Source: CAZFQG01 sp964520785
Lineage (GTDB): Bacteria > Planctomycetota > Planctomycetia > Pirellulales > Thermoguttaceae
Assembly: GCA_964520785.1 (NCBI GenBank)
Contig: CAZFQG010000041.1
Span: forward strand, 1-37,095
Length of the DNA: 37,095 bases
Direction of reading: 5' to 3'
The translations under genes and the position numbers were made by a program. The notes under the pieces are model-generated. The model was not told the DNA's origin. It ran no database searches and worked only from the letters and a program-made list of their open reading frames with translations. This document shows, in pieces, positions 25,386 to 33,329 of the stretch; the stretch's first letter is position 1; every line of letters starts with the position of its first letter.

Positions 25386-27242
25386 CTACTCCCCAACAAC
25401 GATCTCCGGCATCGCCAGAATCACCCGCTCTTGTTCCAGCGTATTGAGCTGTCGCAGCACATTGCGTACCGCATTCACGCGCCGCGGGTCGATTCCTTCG
25501 AGCAGCGGCAAGGCGGCGTCCAGCAGCGACGTCGACCGCGCCGCGGCGATTTCTTTCAGTGAGATCGAATCGGTGTCGTTGTTTTTTCCGGAGAGATCTC
25601 CGAACAGGACTTCCATGAAGTTCTTCGGGCGCGGGACAACGCGGACGTCGTAGTCTTCTATTCTTGCCTGTTCGGCGGCGAAGGCGATGGCGTCTTCCAG
25701 GCCGCCGATCTTGTCGACCAGTCCCAGTTCCAGCGCCTGCTTGCCGGTGTAGACTCTGCCGCCGCCGATTTCGTCGAGGTCCTTTTTCAGACGGTCTCCC
25801 CGAATCGCCTTGACGTGGCCCTTGAACGTCTCGTAGATTTCGTCCATCCAGGCCTGCATCTTCTCGCGTTGCTCCGGCGTGAAGACGTCGGAAGAGCTGA
25901 GCATATCGGCGTTGGCCCCGCGTTTGGTTTCGTCCCAGGAAATGCCGATCTTGCCCCACATGGAGGTGGTGGCCAGTTTGCCGCCGACGACGCCGATGGA
26001 GCCGGTGATCGTCGAGGCGTCGGCGAAGATCGTCTCCGCACCGCAGGCCACGTAGTACCCGCCGCTGCCGGCGACGCCCCCCATGGAGACGACCAACGGT
26101 TTCTCGTCCTTCACTCGCTTGGTGGCGTTCAGAATGATCTCGCTGGCCGTGGCCGAGCCGCCCGGTGAATTGACGCGCAACACGACGGCCTTCACCGAGT
26201 CGTCAGCCGCGACCTCGTCGAGGGCCTTGCGGATCGGCGTGCTATAGGCGATTCCGTCGCTGCCGAACGGGCTGGGCGTGGCGCTGCCGCAGACGATGGG
26301 CCCCTCCACGTAAACGATAGCCACGGCGCCTTTGCCCGCTTTCTCCTTCGTCGGCCCCGAAAGGATTTCGCCCCAGAGTTTGATCAGCGCGAACGGCGAG
26401 GAGAGGTCCAAGTCTTGTTTCTTTTCCCTGCCGTATTTCTTATCGATTTTCACGTCTTCGCCCAACTCTTTCTTGAGCGTCGCGGCCAGATCCTGACGGT
26501 GCATGACATCGTCGATCATCCCTAGTTCCTTCGCCTTGGCCGCCGAATACGGGCCGCCGCCAATCCACGATCCGACCTTTTCCGCGGACGCGCCGCGCCC
26601 CTCGGCCACCATCGTCACGTACGTCTCATACAGGCTGTCCAGCAGCCAGCCCTGCATTTGGGCCGCCTCGGGGCTGGGCTCCGTGCGCATGAACATTTCG
26701 GCCGCGCTCTTGAACTTGCCGCAGGTCAGGAAATCGGGCGTGACGCCGATCATGTCCAACAGGCCGCGGACATAGGGCGATTCACCGTAGAAGCCGGTCA
26801 CCCAGACGCTGCCGGTCGGCACCACGCTCAGGTTCGACGCGTCGCTCAGGAGGGCGTAGGTGAGCATGGAAAGCGAATCGGCATGGGCGTAAACTTTCTT
26901 GCCGGAGGCCTTGATCCGGTCGACGGCCCCCCGAATCTCCTCGACCTGAGCCAGGCCGAAGCCGGCGTCGTCGATAAGCAACAGGCAGGCCCCCACGTCG
27001 TCGTCCTCGGCCGCCTTCTTCATCCGGGCGAGCAGATCCTTAAGTGATACGCCCGGCGCTGCGCCGAAGAGGAAATCCTCACCCTTCGGCGTTTCGGTCA
27101 CGGTTCCCAGAGAGAACACGGCCACGGTTTTCGCGGCTTTTTCCGATTTGTTTTCCGTGTTCGTGTCCGTGGCGTCCGCCGTAACAAGCGTCCGGGTACA
27201 GAGCATCACGGCCAGAGCCGCCCACATCACCTTCGATCGCAT
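25386..27242 (-). CDS. sppA: Signal peptide peptidase SppA (67K type)
   Basis: This 618-residue membrane-bound serine protease degrades cleaved signal peptides. The N-terminal signal/anchor is at about residues 5-22. There are two tandem ClpP-like domains (about 40-265 and 305-540), the long form found in E. coli-type SppA. The catalytic lysine is in GKFKSAAEMF (about K178) in the first domain and the nucleophile serine in GGVAGSGGYYVACG (about S393) in the second, so the dyad is intact. NSPGGSATASEII is the conserved oxyanion region. GGAGGAG precedes the ATG. The C-terminal 75 residues extend beyond the protease fold. Confidence 0.93.
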   Translation of the reverse strand: MRSKVMWAALAVMLCTRTLVTADATDTNTENKSEKAAKTVAVFSLGTVTETPKGEDFLFGAAPGVSLKDLLARMKKAAEDDDVGACLLLIDDAGFGLAQVEEIRGAVDRIKASGKKVYAHADSLSMLTYALLSDASNLSVVPTGSVWVTGFYGESPYVRGLLDMIGVTPDFLTCGKFKSAAEMFMRTEPSPEAAQMQGWLLDSLYETYVTMVAEGRGASAEKVGSWIGGGPYSAAKAKELGMIDDVMHRQDLAATLKKELGEDVKIDKKYGREKKQDLDLSSPFALIKLWGEILSGPTKEKAGKGAVAIVYVEGPIVCGSATPSPFGSDGIAYSTPIRKALDEVAADDSVKAVVLRVNSPGGSATASEIILNATKRVKDEKPLVVSMGGVAGSGGYYVACGAETIFADASTITGSIGVVGGKLATTSMWGKIGISWDETKRGANADMLSSSDVFTPEQREKMQAWMDEIYETFKGHVKAIRGDRLKKDLDEIGGGRVYTGKQALELGLVDKIGGLEDAIAFAAEQARIEDYDVRVVPRPKNFMEVLFGDLSGKNNDTDSISLKEIAAARSTSLLDAALPLLEGIDPRRVNAVRNVLRQLNTLEQERVILAMPEIVVGE

Positions 27243-27389
27243 CGTACTCCTCCAAAATAAGCCGTTTTAGTGAGTGCCCCCCTCCAGACGGGTACAACTC
27301 AGAACAATTCTACTCCCTCCCATGGGATTCGCAAGTGAGGAGCCGATATTGGGGTTATTTCCACGGAGTTTTCCGCGCTGTACAAACGG

Positions 27390-28013
27390 GATGGCCTGAT
27401 GGGCAGGTACGAGGTGCGAATCCTGGTTCCTGCATGAGAGCAAGACCTATTACGACGGCCGGTTTGCCGCCGCTCAGGATCCGGGCAATAATAACTTGAC
27501 CGGATTATCGGGGCTTGCTTCGCCACGCCCCATACCAAAGCGGTTTGGGCCGGTCAAGTTGTTTTGTCACGGATGCTTAGTGCGCTTGACCGGCAAGGCC
27601 ATAAAGTCGTTCGCCGGCGCTCACTATTACGCGATCATCAAGGACGAACGCTACCCGACCCTCGGCTGGACAACCGGTAAGACCATCCGGATATGCAAGG
27701 CGGACGCCCTCCTCGGCCCCTATTCGCCGCCCGGCCCTCCCATCACATCAGTCCGAACTTCCGCGAAGCACCGACCCTCATCCCCTCTCCCGACGGCAAG
27801 GCGTGGTACCTGTACTACGAACAATACCCGGGCGTCTCGTACGGCCTCTCCGTCGCGTCGTCTCTGGACGGTCCCTGGTTTAAGTCAGCGGCTACACGTT
27901 CCACCAAGACTGGGAGAAATACGCCCTGCCCCTTCAAGGTTCGCCACGGGGCCATGCTCCCCATCCGTCGCGAAGAATACGAGGCGCCTATGCGGGCGTT
28001 TGAAAGAAAATAG
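27390..28013 (+). pseudogene. Frameshifted relic of a GH43-like glycoside hydrolase
   Basis: Pieces of one protein occur in different frames: AGHYYAIIKD-like AHYYAIIKDERYPT and ICKADALLGPYS (27600-27740); then SPNFREAPTLIPSPDGKAWYLYYEQYPG and YGLSVASSLDGPWFK (27748-27885); then YTFHQDWEKYALPLQ (about 27893-27938); and finally VRHGAMLPIRREEYEAPMRAF (27940-28004) before a stop at 28011-28013. The order matches the C-terminal half of GH43-type five-bladed propellers. At least three frame changes and no start codon make it a decayed gene. A hint of an upstream part (WFLHESKTYYDGRFAAAQDPG) lies at 27420-27490 before an inverted repeat. The family assignment is from pattern memory. Confidence 0.6.
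27493..27560. repeat. 11-bp inverted repeat inside the GH43 relic
   Basis: AACTTGACCGG (27493-27503) and CCGGTCAAGTT (27550-27560) are perfect inverted copies around 46 bases. A further direct copy of CTTGACCGG occurs at about 27584-27592, so the interval could be a small insertion in the former coding region. No transposase is associated. Confidence 0.4.
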
Positions 28014-28069
28014 CGACGTTCCGATCCGTTCGTGTGCCAAGGCCGAAAGTGGGCACGGCGAACCGTCGC

Positions 28070-28206
28070 TAACCCAAGTTGGGCACCTTCACGCCGGCCG
28101 AAATCCTTCTGGAAATCCGCCGTCGCGTCGCCCGTCGCACTGATCACCAGGCGATTTTCCTGGATCGTCTTGGGGTCCGGCGGCCGTTGCCGCCCAACTT
28201 GGGTTA
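28070..28206. mobile_element. MITE-like element with 15-bp terminal inverted repeats
   Basis: TAACCCAAGTTGGGC (28070-28084) and GCCCAACTTGGGTTA (28192-28206) are perfect terminal inverted repeats bounding 137 bases. Each arm is itself nearly palindromic (CCCAA/TTGGG). The right end supplies the TAA stop codon of the minus-strand mpsC gene. No transposase frame fits inside, so a non-autonomous element is suggested. Target duplications are not obvious. Confidence 0.5.
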
Positions 28207-28584
28207 AGCTTGTTTTCTGTCGCGCAGAAGCGGGGATTCGGCAAGGGAAAAGAGGATTACCTCCTCCCCGGTTCCAGTGCTGATATCGTGGTGCAGACTC
28301 AAGACCTTGACGCCGGTGATCTGTTCGATCATCGCCTCCATGAGCGGCCGGGCCGTTTCGATCAGATGGGTCCGTACTTGCTTGAGCAGGTCCCGTCCCT
28401 TTTCGCCCGAAAGCGACTTGACGAGATGTTGTTCGGCCCCGGTCAACACGCCTCGAAGGCGGACGACAAGGAGATCGCCCAGCAGATAGGTACGAATGTC
28501 CTTAGGGCCCCGGCCCATGTAATCCTGCTCGAAGCGGGTGACGCCTTGGCAAATGGCGGCTTCGATTTCTCCCTGTGTCTTCAT
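28204..28584 (-). CDS. MpsC-family protein (DUF2294), copy 1
   Basis: This is a 126-residue protein of the DUF2294/MpsC family, whose Staphylococcus member is linked to a Na+-translocating, membrane-potential-generating system. Conserved pattern: TQGEIEAAICQGVTRFEQDYMGRGPKDIRTYLLGDLLVVRLRG, then LTGAEQHLVK, and MIEQITGVKVLSLHHDIST with EEVILFSL near the end. The start MKTQGE is chosen at 28584; a G-rich sequence GAGGGGG lies about ten bases upstream. The frame is open about 80 bases further into the upstream repeat block. A second, divergent member lies at 36331. No mpsA or mpsB homologue is in the window. The stop codon is provided by the end of the MITE-like element. Confidence 0.75.
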   Translation of the reverse strand: MKTQGEIEAAICQGVTRFEQDYMGRGPKDIRTYLLGDLLVVRLRGVLTGAEQHLVKSLSGEKGRDLLKQVRTHLIETARPLMEAMIEQITGVKVLSLHHDISTGTGEEVILFSLAESPLLRDRKQA

Positions 28585-28713
28585 GGAGGGCACCCCCTCA
28601 TTTAGGTCAATACTCACGCGATGATCGCTGGTCAAAGGAACAAAAGCCGCCGGCATCTCCGCGGCCAATCCAGAAAAATGATAGCAAACGACTCGGAAAA
28701 GGTAAAGCTCCCA

Positions 28714-28741
28714 TTGTTTTCACCGCTCTGCGGGGTATAAT
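28714..28741 (+). promoter_or_regulatory. Sigma70-like promoter of the copy-1 RNA
   Basis: TTGTTT (28714-28719) and a perfect TATAAT (28736-28741) have a 16-base spacer. Copy 2 has the same arrangement (TTGTGT, 16 bases, TATACT), and in both copies GGAAGAG begins exactly 9 bases after the -10 box. Conserved position in two copies supports function. Confidence 0.65.
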
Positions 28742-28747
28742 TTGGTC

Positions 28748-28900
28748 GTTGGAAGAGTCGGCAAGTGTTTAATCGCGACTTCTCCATCGAGTGTGTCGGA
28801 TGACTAAATTAGGAGCAACCCGGCCCTGCCGGGGGGCTCGTTAAAGAGTAAGCCGACGTGGACGAACATCTTCGGATGTCCGACCACGTCGGCTTTTTTT
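28748..28900 (+). ncRNA. Candidate small RNA or attenuating leader, copy 1
   Basis: About 150 nucleotides run from the predicted start to the T-tract. Elements in order: a variable 5' part (28751-28768) with GUCG/CGAC complementarity; a conserved single-stranded-looking stretch (28770-28812); hairpin GAGC-aa-CCCGGC-ccu-GCCGGG-gg-GCUC (28813-28839); linker GUUAAAGAGU; terminator hairpin (28850-28895). There is no open reading frame with a ribosome site. Five GGA triplets occur. The next gene (DUF1328) starts 48 bases after the T-tract, so the element could be an independent sRNA or a leader that stops transcription before that gene. I do not recognise a known RNA family. Confidence 0.6.
28850..28900 (+). 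terminator. Strong intrinsic terminator with UUCG loop, copy 1
   Basis: Arms AAGCCGACGTGG (28850-28861) and CCACGTCGGCTT (28884-28895) are perfect. Inside them a CG/CG pair and ACATC/GATGT extend the stem to a C-UUCG-G tetraloop (28871-28874). Seven T follow (28894-28900). Confidence 0.85.
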
Positions 28901-28947
28901 GTTCTTGTCGAGGAAATCGTCGCCCCTTTTTTTCAGGAGGATTTGCT

Positions 28948-29121
28948 ATGTTACGCTTAGCAATCGCTTGTCTCGTCATTGCCCTTATCGCCGCCGTCCT
29001 CGGATTCGGAGGAATTGCGGGATCGTTCATCGGAGTGGCGAAAATCGTTTTCGTCGTCTTCCTGATTCTCGCCGCCCTCTCGTTCCTCGGTGGCGGGTTC
29101 AGACGAGGTTACGGAGTGTAG
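28948..29121 (+). CDS. DUF1328 small membrane protein (YtjA-like)
   Basis: The 57-residue product consists of two hydrophobic helices (about residues 3-20 and 27-48: LAIACLVIALIAAVLGFGGIAG, then VAKIVFVVFLILAALSFLGGG) with a short basic end FRRGYGV, the whole of a DUF1328 domain. CAGGAGG lies 7 bases before the ATG. Family members are small stress-associated membrane peptides of unknown role. It follows the terminator of the duplicated RNA block by 48 bases, so its expression may depend on read-through or on a separate promoter. A receiver-like gene follows 54 bases later. Confidence 0.85.
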   Translation: MLRLAIACLVIALIAAVLGFGGIAGSFIGVAKIVFVVFLILAALSFLGGGFRRGYGV

Positions 29122-29175
29122 CGCGAGGCTATCTGTATTTCACCCGGACCCACACAATCAAGGAGAGAGTCTACC

Positions 29176-29541
29176 GTGGAGCTTAGAAACTCTAGAAATA
29201 CCGTTCAACCGCCATTGACTCGCGGGAAGCCGGTTCGAGTTTTGATGGCCGATCCGGATGAGTCTCATCATCCGTTGTATCGGGAGTCTCTTCGGTCGGA
29301 GGGGTTTGAAGTGGATACGGCGTTGAGCGGGTTGGAGTGCGTCAGCAGGTTGCGAGAGCGACTGCCGCACGTGCTCGTGTTGGAACCGCTATTACCGTGG
29401 GGCGGGGGGGACCGAGTTCTGGCCGTCATGGACGAGAACCCCGACCTTGCGGACGTTCCCGTGATGGTCCTTACCTCGTGCCGCGATCCATACGTATTGA
29501 AACGCATGTCGCGTTTTCCGATAAGCAGACTGCTCAAATGA
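29176..29541 (+). CDS. Receiver-like (REC) protein with Glu at the phosphorylation site
   Basis: This 121-residue protein has a CheY-type fold pattern: VRVLMADPDES (strand 1, one acidic position kept, the second replaced by Pro), VDTALSGLECVSRL, then HVLVLEPLLPWGGGD where the usual phosphoacceptor Asp is Glu (about E70), and VPVMVLTSCRDP with the switch Thr (T100). It ends at SRLLK, right where the conserved Lys-Pro would be, so the last helix is missing. Asp-to-Glu often mimics the phosphorylated state, so constitutive signalling or a purely structural role is possible. GTG start at 29176 with AAGGAGAGAG upstream. Confidence 0.8.
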   Translation: MELRNSRNTVQPPLTRGKPVRVLMADPDESHHPLYRESLRSEGFEVDTALSGLECVSRLRERLPHVLVLEPLLPWGGGDRVLAVMDENPDLADVPVMVLTSCRDPYVLKRMSRFPISRLLK

Positions 29542-29585
29542 ACTTGCTTTCACGAATGAATGTGATCTTACAGAGGAGAACTAAT

Positions 29586-31175
29586 ATGAACGTGCATGAT
29601 ACCCGCAACTGGTGCGTGGCCGGGTCGCTGCTGGCCCTGACCTTTGGCGTCAATACGGCCCTCTTCGCGCAGCCCGTCCCGGCGGATGCCGAGGACGGGG
29701 TGCAAGTGCTTACCCGCGGTCCGGTTCACGAGGCCTTCGCGGAGACGGTGACTTATGATCCGGAGGCGGGCATCGTGGCGCCGACGGGGCCGCCGGCTCC
29801 GATCGAAGAGGTCCCGCCGGAACAGCGAATCGAGGGGGACAATGTTGCGTGGATTCCCGGGTATTGGGGGTGGGACGACGAGCGGAACGACTTCCTTTGG
29901 ATCAGCGGCATCTGGCGGGCGCTGCCGCCCGGACGCCAATGGGTACCCGGGTATTGGGGGAAGTCCGATCAGGGTTTCCAGTGGACCTCCGGGTACTGGG
30001 CCGACGCCGAGGCGAGCGAGGTGGAATACTTGCCGGAGCCGCCGGCCAGCGTCGAGGTCGGTCCCAACATCGCGGCGCCTTCGGCCGACCACACGTGGCT
30101 GCCGGGCTGTTGGCTGTGGCGGAACGGCCGCTATGCCTGGCGTCCTGGTTTCTGGGCGACCGCGCAACCGAATTGGGTTTGGGTTCCCGCCCGTTATGTC
30201 TGGGCTCCTCGCGGCTACGTCTTCGTCGACGGCTACTGGGATCACTCCATCGAGCGACGCGGTGTACTGTTTGCGCCGGTGCATTTCAACAAGAACGTGT
30301 ATGCGCAGCAAGGTTTTTCCTACTCGCCGACGACGGTGATCGATCTGGCTGCACTCACCAGTCATCTCTTCTTGCGGCCGCGGTACCAACATTACTATTT
30401 CGGCGACTACTACGCCGCCAACTACTCGGGCGCCGGGTTCCTCCCCTGGTTCACAGTCAACACAGGGCGTTCCGGTTACGATCCGATCTTCGCGCACCAC
30501 CGCTGGCGGAATCGGCGGGACAGCGGGTGGGAACAACGCCAACGGACGGAATTCCAGAATCGCCGTACTCACGAGAATATCCGCCCTCCACGCACTTGGG
30601 CGGACCACGCCGAAATGCGTACTCGCCAGATGCGGGGAGATGACAGAAGCTCCATCTTCGCCGAAACGCTTGACGACTTCAGAAATCGTGCGGACCGCTC
30701 GGTACGATTCCAGCCCGTGAACCAATCGGAGCGACAACAGTTCATTGACCATGCACGGAAGGTGCAGCGGTTCCGCGAGGAGCGACAGCGGTTGGAACTG
30801 AATGAGGAGCGTGGTCGGGCCGAATCGCGTGGCGGGCATCTCGGTTCGGGCAAAGTGAGGTTTTCAGGGTCTCCGATCGTATCGCCGCGAGGCAACGGCC
30901 GGGGTGGTGATCAGACTCCACCGAGGATGCACGGGGTTCCAAACCCGGACCCCAACGTGGCGCCCCGGCCGCGGATGCATCGATCGGCGGGAACGCGGCA
31001 AGAACGTACCGTGAACCGGATGCCGCTCGATTCGCGGGGAACGCACCCTCAACGGCGGCACGAAACCGAAGGGGCCGGGCCGCGACGTGGCAACGGGCCG
31101 ACGAATTCACCACCGGCGGGTTCGAAGCAGGACAAACACAAAGAAAAGGGGAAAGGCAAAGACAAGAGTAAATGA
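29586..31175 (+). CDS. WXXGXW (YXWGXW)-repeat protein, secreted
   Basis: The 529-residue product has an N-terminal signal sequence (about residues 8-28, NWCVAGSLLALTFGVNTALFAQ). The first half carries tryptophan repeats: VAWIPGYWGWD, WISGIWR, QWVPGYWGK, QWTSGYWAD, TWLPGCWLW, AWRPGFWAT, a cell-envelope repeat common in planctomycetes. The second half is arginine-rich and low in complexity (many RR/RQR runs, about 330-510), ending in a lysine-rich tail (DKHKEKGKGKDKSK). Start ATG 29586 has GAGGAG upstream; the frame reads further 5' only through the previous gene. A structural or surface role is likely but unproven. Confidence 0.85.
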   Translation: MNVHDTRNWCVAGSLLALTFGVNTALFAQPVPADAEDGVQVLTRGPVHEAFAETVTYDPEAGIVAPTGPPAPIEEVPPEQRIEGDNVAWIPGYWGWDDERNDFLWISGIWRALPPGRQWVPGYWGKSDQGFQWTSGYWADAEASEVEYLPEPPASVEVGPNIAAPSADHTWLPGCWLWRNGRYAWRPGFWATAQPNWVWVPARYVWAPRGYVFVDGYWDHSIERRGVLFAPVHFNKNVYAQQGFSYSPTTVIDLAALTSHLFLRPRYQHYYFGDYYAANYSGAGFLPWFTVNTGRSGYDPIFAHHRWRNRRDSGWEQRQRTEFQNRRTHENIRPPRTWADHAEMRTRQMRGDDRSSIFAETLDDFRNRADRSVRFQPVNQSERQQFIDHARKVQRFREERQRLELNEERGRAESRGGHLGSGKVRFSGSPIVSPRGNGRGGDQTPPRMHGVPNPDPNVAPRPRMHRSAGTRQERTVNRMPLDSRGTHPQRRHETEGAGPRRGNGPTNSPPAGSKQDKHKEKGKGKDKSK

Positions 31176-31218
31176 AAAACCGGGACGTTGCGATTATTTT
31201 CCATATAGAGGTAAAAAA

Positions 31219-31767
31219 ATGAGGAATTCAGACATGTCCGAGAAACATTCCGTCGTCGCTATTTTCGAATCTCACAACCAGGCGGAGAATGCCGTCCGCG
31301 AACTCCAGAAGAGCGGCTTCGACATGAAGAAGCTCTCGATCGTCGGCAAGGATTACCACACGGATGAGCATGTCGTCGGGTATTACAACACCGGCGACCG
31401 CATGATGTACTGGGGAAAACTGGGCGCGTTCTGGGGCGGCCTCTGGGGAATGCTCTTCGGTTCGGCGTTCTTTTTCGTGCCGGGCGTCGGGCCGCTGCTC
31501 GTAGCGGGGCCGCTCGTGATGTGGATGCTCGGCGTGCTCGAAGGGGCCGCCGTGATGGGAGGGCTCAGCGCCCTCGGTGCCGCGCTGTTCAGTATCGGCA
31601 TTCCGGAAGACAGCATCGTGAAATACGAGACCGCGGTGACGACCGGCAAGTTCCTCCTGATCGTCCACGGAACGCCGGAGGAAGTCCACAGCGCAAAGGA
31701 CCGTCTCGACGACGCGGAAGCGACGGAGACGATGATCCACAACGAAAGGGTTACCGTCGACGTGTAG
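31219..31767 (+). CDS. General stress protein 17M/YflT-like membrane protein
   Basis: The product has 182 residues. An N-terminal domain VVAIFESHNQAENAVRELQKSGFDMKKLSIVGKDYH matches the general stress protein 17M/YflT pattern. A glycine-rich hydrophobic core of two helices (about 66-120, WGGLWGMLFGSAFFFVPGVGPLLVAGPLVMWMLG) and a C-terminal domain resembling the first (YETAVTTGKFLLIVHGTPEEVHSAKDRL) follow. TAGAGG lies 7 bases before ATG 31219; another ATG follows five codons later. Neighbours DUF1328 and MpsC fit a stress-response set. Precise function unknown. Confidence 0.8.
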   Translation: MRNSDMSEKHSVVAIFESHNQAENAVRELQKSGFDMKKLSIVGKDYHTDEHVVGYYNTGDRMMYWGKLGAFWGGLWGMLFGSAFFFVPGVGPLLVAGPLVMWMLGVLEGAAVMGGLSALGAALFSIGIPEDSIVKYETAVTTGKFLLIVHGTPEEVHSAKDRLDDAEATETMIHNERVTVDV

Positions 31768-31883
31768 CAGCCTGTTAGGCGATAGAACCCTCGGTCCGAG
31801 TCATTCCGCAATACAAACCGGTCTGGCCTCGTACGATTAGCTCGCTCGACGACGTGTGTTTTCGCGTCGGACTTCCGCACGTC

Positions 31884-32051
31884 ATGGATATCCTGTTGGC
31901 GGTATTCGTCGCGGTTGCCGCCGTGACGTTGGGCCTGTTGTCATACCATTTGTGGTCGCCGGCGCGCGATCCGGTTCGATACCGAACGGACGCGACCATC
32001 CGGATCGAGACGGAGTCGGTACCCCACATGCGGAATGTTACGGTTGAGTAG
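31884..32051 (+). CDS. Small single-TM protein, uncertain
   Basis: This encodes 55 residues with one N-terminal hydrophobic helix (about 2-21, DILLAVFVAVAAVTLGLLSY) followed by a polar tail. No ribosome site is seen before the ATG; a GTG at 31854 is an alternative. It could be a small membrane peptide like its neighbours or a chance frame. Confidence 0.4.
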   Translation: MDILLAVFVAVAAVTLGLLSYHLWSPARDPVRYRTDATIRIETESVPHMRNVTVE

Positions 32052-32078
32052 TCCGGAAAAACCATGCAAAACAGGTGA

Positions 32079-33329
32079 ATTATCAATACCATCCGACCCC
32101 TTTTCGTATCGACCTATCCGCCTGAAGCATGCGGATTGGCAACGTTCACTCGTGACTCGGCCGACGCCGTGGATGGGGCCGCTCCGGCGCCGTGTTCCTC
32201 GGTCGTGGCCATCCGGAAGACGCAAGGGCTTCATTACGACGACCCTCGCGTAGCCCAAATCATCGACAACAGCCGTCCGGACGCCTATCGCCTTGCGGCG
32301 GAGACGGTCAACGACGGCCCATTCGACGTCGTTAGCCTGCAGCACGAATTCGGCCTCTACTCTGGTGAGTGGGGATATGACGTGTTGGACTTCGTGCATA
32401 AATGCCGCAAGCCCATCGTCACCACGTTCCACACGCTCTTAAGAGAGCCTGCCCCGCTGGCACGGCACATCGTCCGTCAACTGGCGGCGCGCAGTCAACG
32501 CATCATTGTGATGACAACAGTCGCGGCAAGGCTGTTGGAAGAGCTTTGCCACGTGTCGCTGACGAAGGTTCGGGTGATTCCTCATGGGGTGCCGGAGGTG
32601 CCTTACCAGCGCGACATCTCGCACAAGAAACGGCTGGGGGTCGCCGGCCGGCAGGTCATCTGCACATTCGGACTGATCAATCGAGGCAAGGGAGTGGAAT
32701 ACATGATTCAGGCCCTGCCTCGGATCGTCGCGGCCTTTCCCGAGGTCGTCTATTTGATCGTGGGCGCCACGCACCCGGAGGTTAAACGCCGGGAGGGCGA
32801 GGTTTACCGAGAGAGCCTGGCCAAAATGGCCCGGGACCTGGGTATCGCGGCGAATGTGCGTTTCGTGAACAAGTACCTCAGCCTCGGCGAACTGCTGTGG
32901 CACTTGCAGGCGTGCGACGTATATGTCACGCCCTATCCGGGCAAGGACCAGATTGCCAGCGGCACTTTGGCCTATGCCTTGGCGGCGGGCGGGGCCGTGG
33001 TGAGTACGCCTTATCTGTACGCCAAGGAAGTATTGGCCAATGGGAGAGGCCTCCTCGTGCCGTTTGGCGATAGCGACGCCATGGCGGACGCAACGCTACG
33101 ATTCCTCCGCGACACCTCCTTTCGGGTTCGCACGCGGCGCAGAGCGTATCAGTACGCGAAATCCATGTTCTGGCCAAACGTCGGCCTGCAGTATTTGGAG
33201 GTCTTCGACCAAGTGGCGGCGGAGGCAAGACGAGTCGGCAGTGGCTTTGCCGCCAGGCGTCTTCACGCAACAGCGGCGAAACCCGCCCCGGCAGACTCAT
33301 ATCAGGAGGTCTGTGATGCGCGTCAATGA
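32079..33329 (+). CDS. GT4 glycosyltransferase with an in-frame TGA near the N-terminus
   Basis: The frame encodes about 416 residues of a GT4 enzyme whose conserved N-terminus (PLFVSTYPPEACGLATFTRDSADAV) starts at about 32097. The only ATG in this frame (32064) is followed four codons later by TGA (32076-32078): M-Q-N-R-stop-I-I-N-T-I-R-P-L-F. The first standard downstream start, TTG 32136, would delete the STYPPEACG motif. The protein may begin at a rare ATT/ATC codon, read through the stop, or be damaged. The donor domain has GLINRGKGVEYMIQAL and ASGTLAYALAAGGAVVSTPY, a subfamily variant of the E-x7-E region. It overlaps the next gene by 14 bases. Confidence 0.75.
   Translation: MINTIRPLFVSTYPPEACGLATFTRDSADAVDGAAPAPCSSVVAIRKTQGLHYDDPRVAQIIDNSRPDAYRLAAETVNDGPFDVVSLQHEFGLYSGEWGYDVLDFVHKCRKPIVTTFHTLLREPAPLARHIVRQLAARSQRIIVMTTVAARLLEELCHVSLTKVRVIPHGVPEVPYQRDISHKKRLGVAGRQVICTFGLINRGKGVEYMIQALPRIVAAFPEVVYLIVGATHPEVKRREGEVYRESLAKMARDLGIAANVRFVNKYLSLGELLWHLQACDVYVTPYPGKDQIASGTLAYALAAGGAVVSTPYLYAKEVLANGRGLLVPFGDSDAMADATLRFLRDTSFRVRTRRRAYQYAKSMFWPNVGLQYLEVFDQVAAEARRVGSGFAARRLHATAAKPAPADSYQEVCDARQ

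Larger units (their letters stand above)
28595..28906 (+). repeat. Promoter/structured-RNA/terminator block, copy 1
   Basis: This segment of about 310 bases recurs in the same orientation at 35467-35880. Conservation begins at CCCTCATTTAGGT followed by AATACTCA, weakens through 28620-28710, and becomes almost complete from 28770 (ACTTCTCCATCGAGT) to the terminator. Its left end overlaps the leader of mpsC copy 1. Confidence 0.8.

Noticed and set aside
29568..30839. A 423-codon minus-strand frame opposite the WXXGXW gene
   Set aside because: The plus-strand product has clear tryptophan repeats and a signal peptide; the antisense frame is a shadow.
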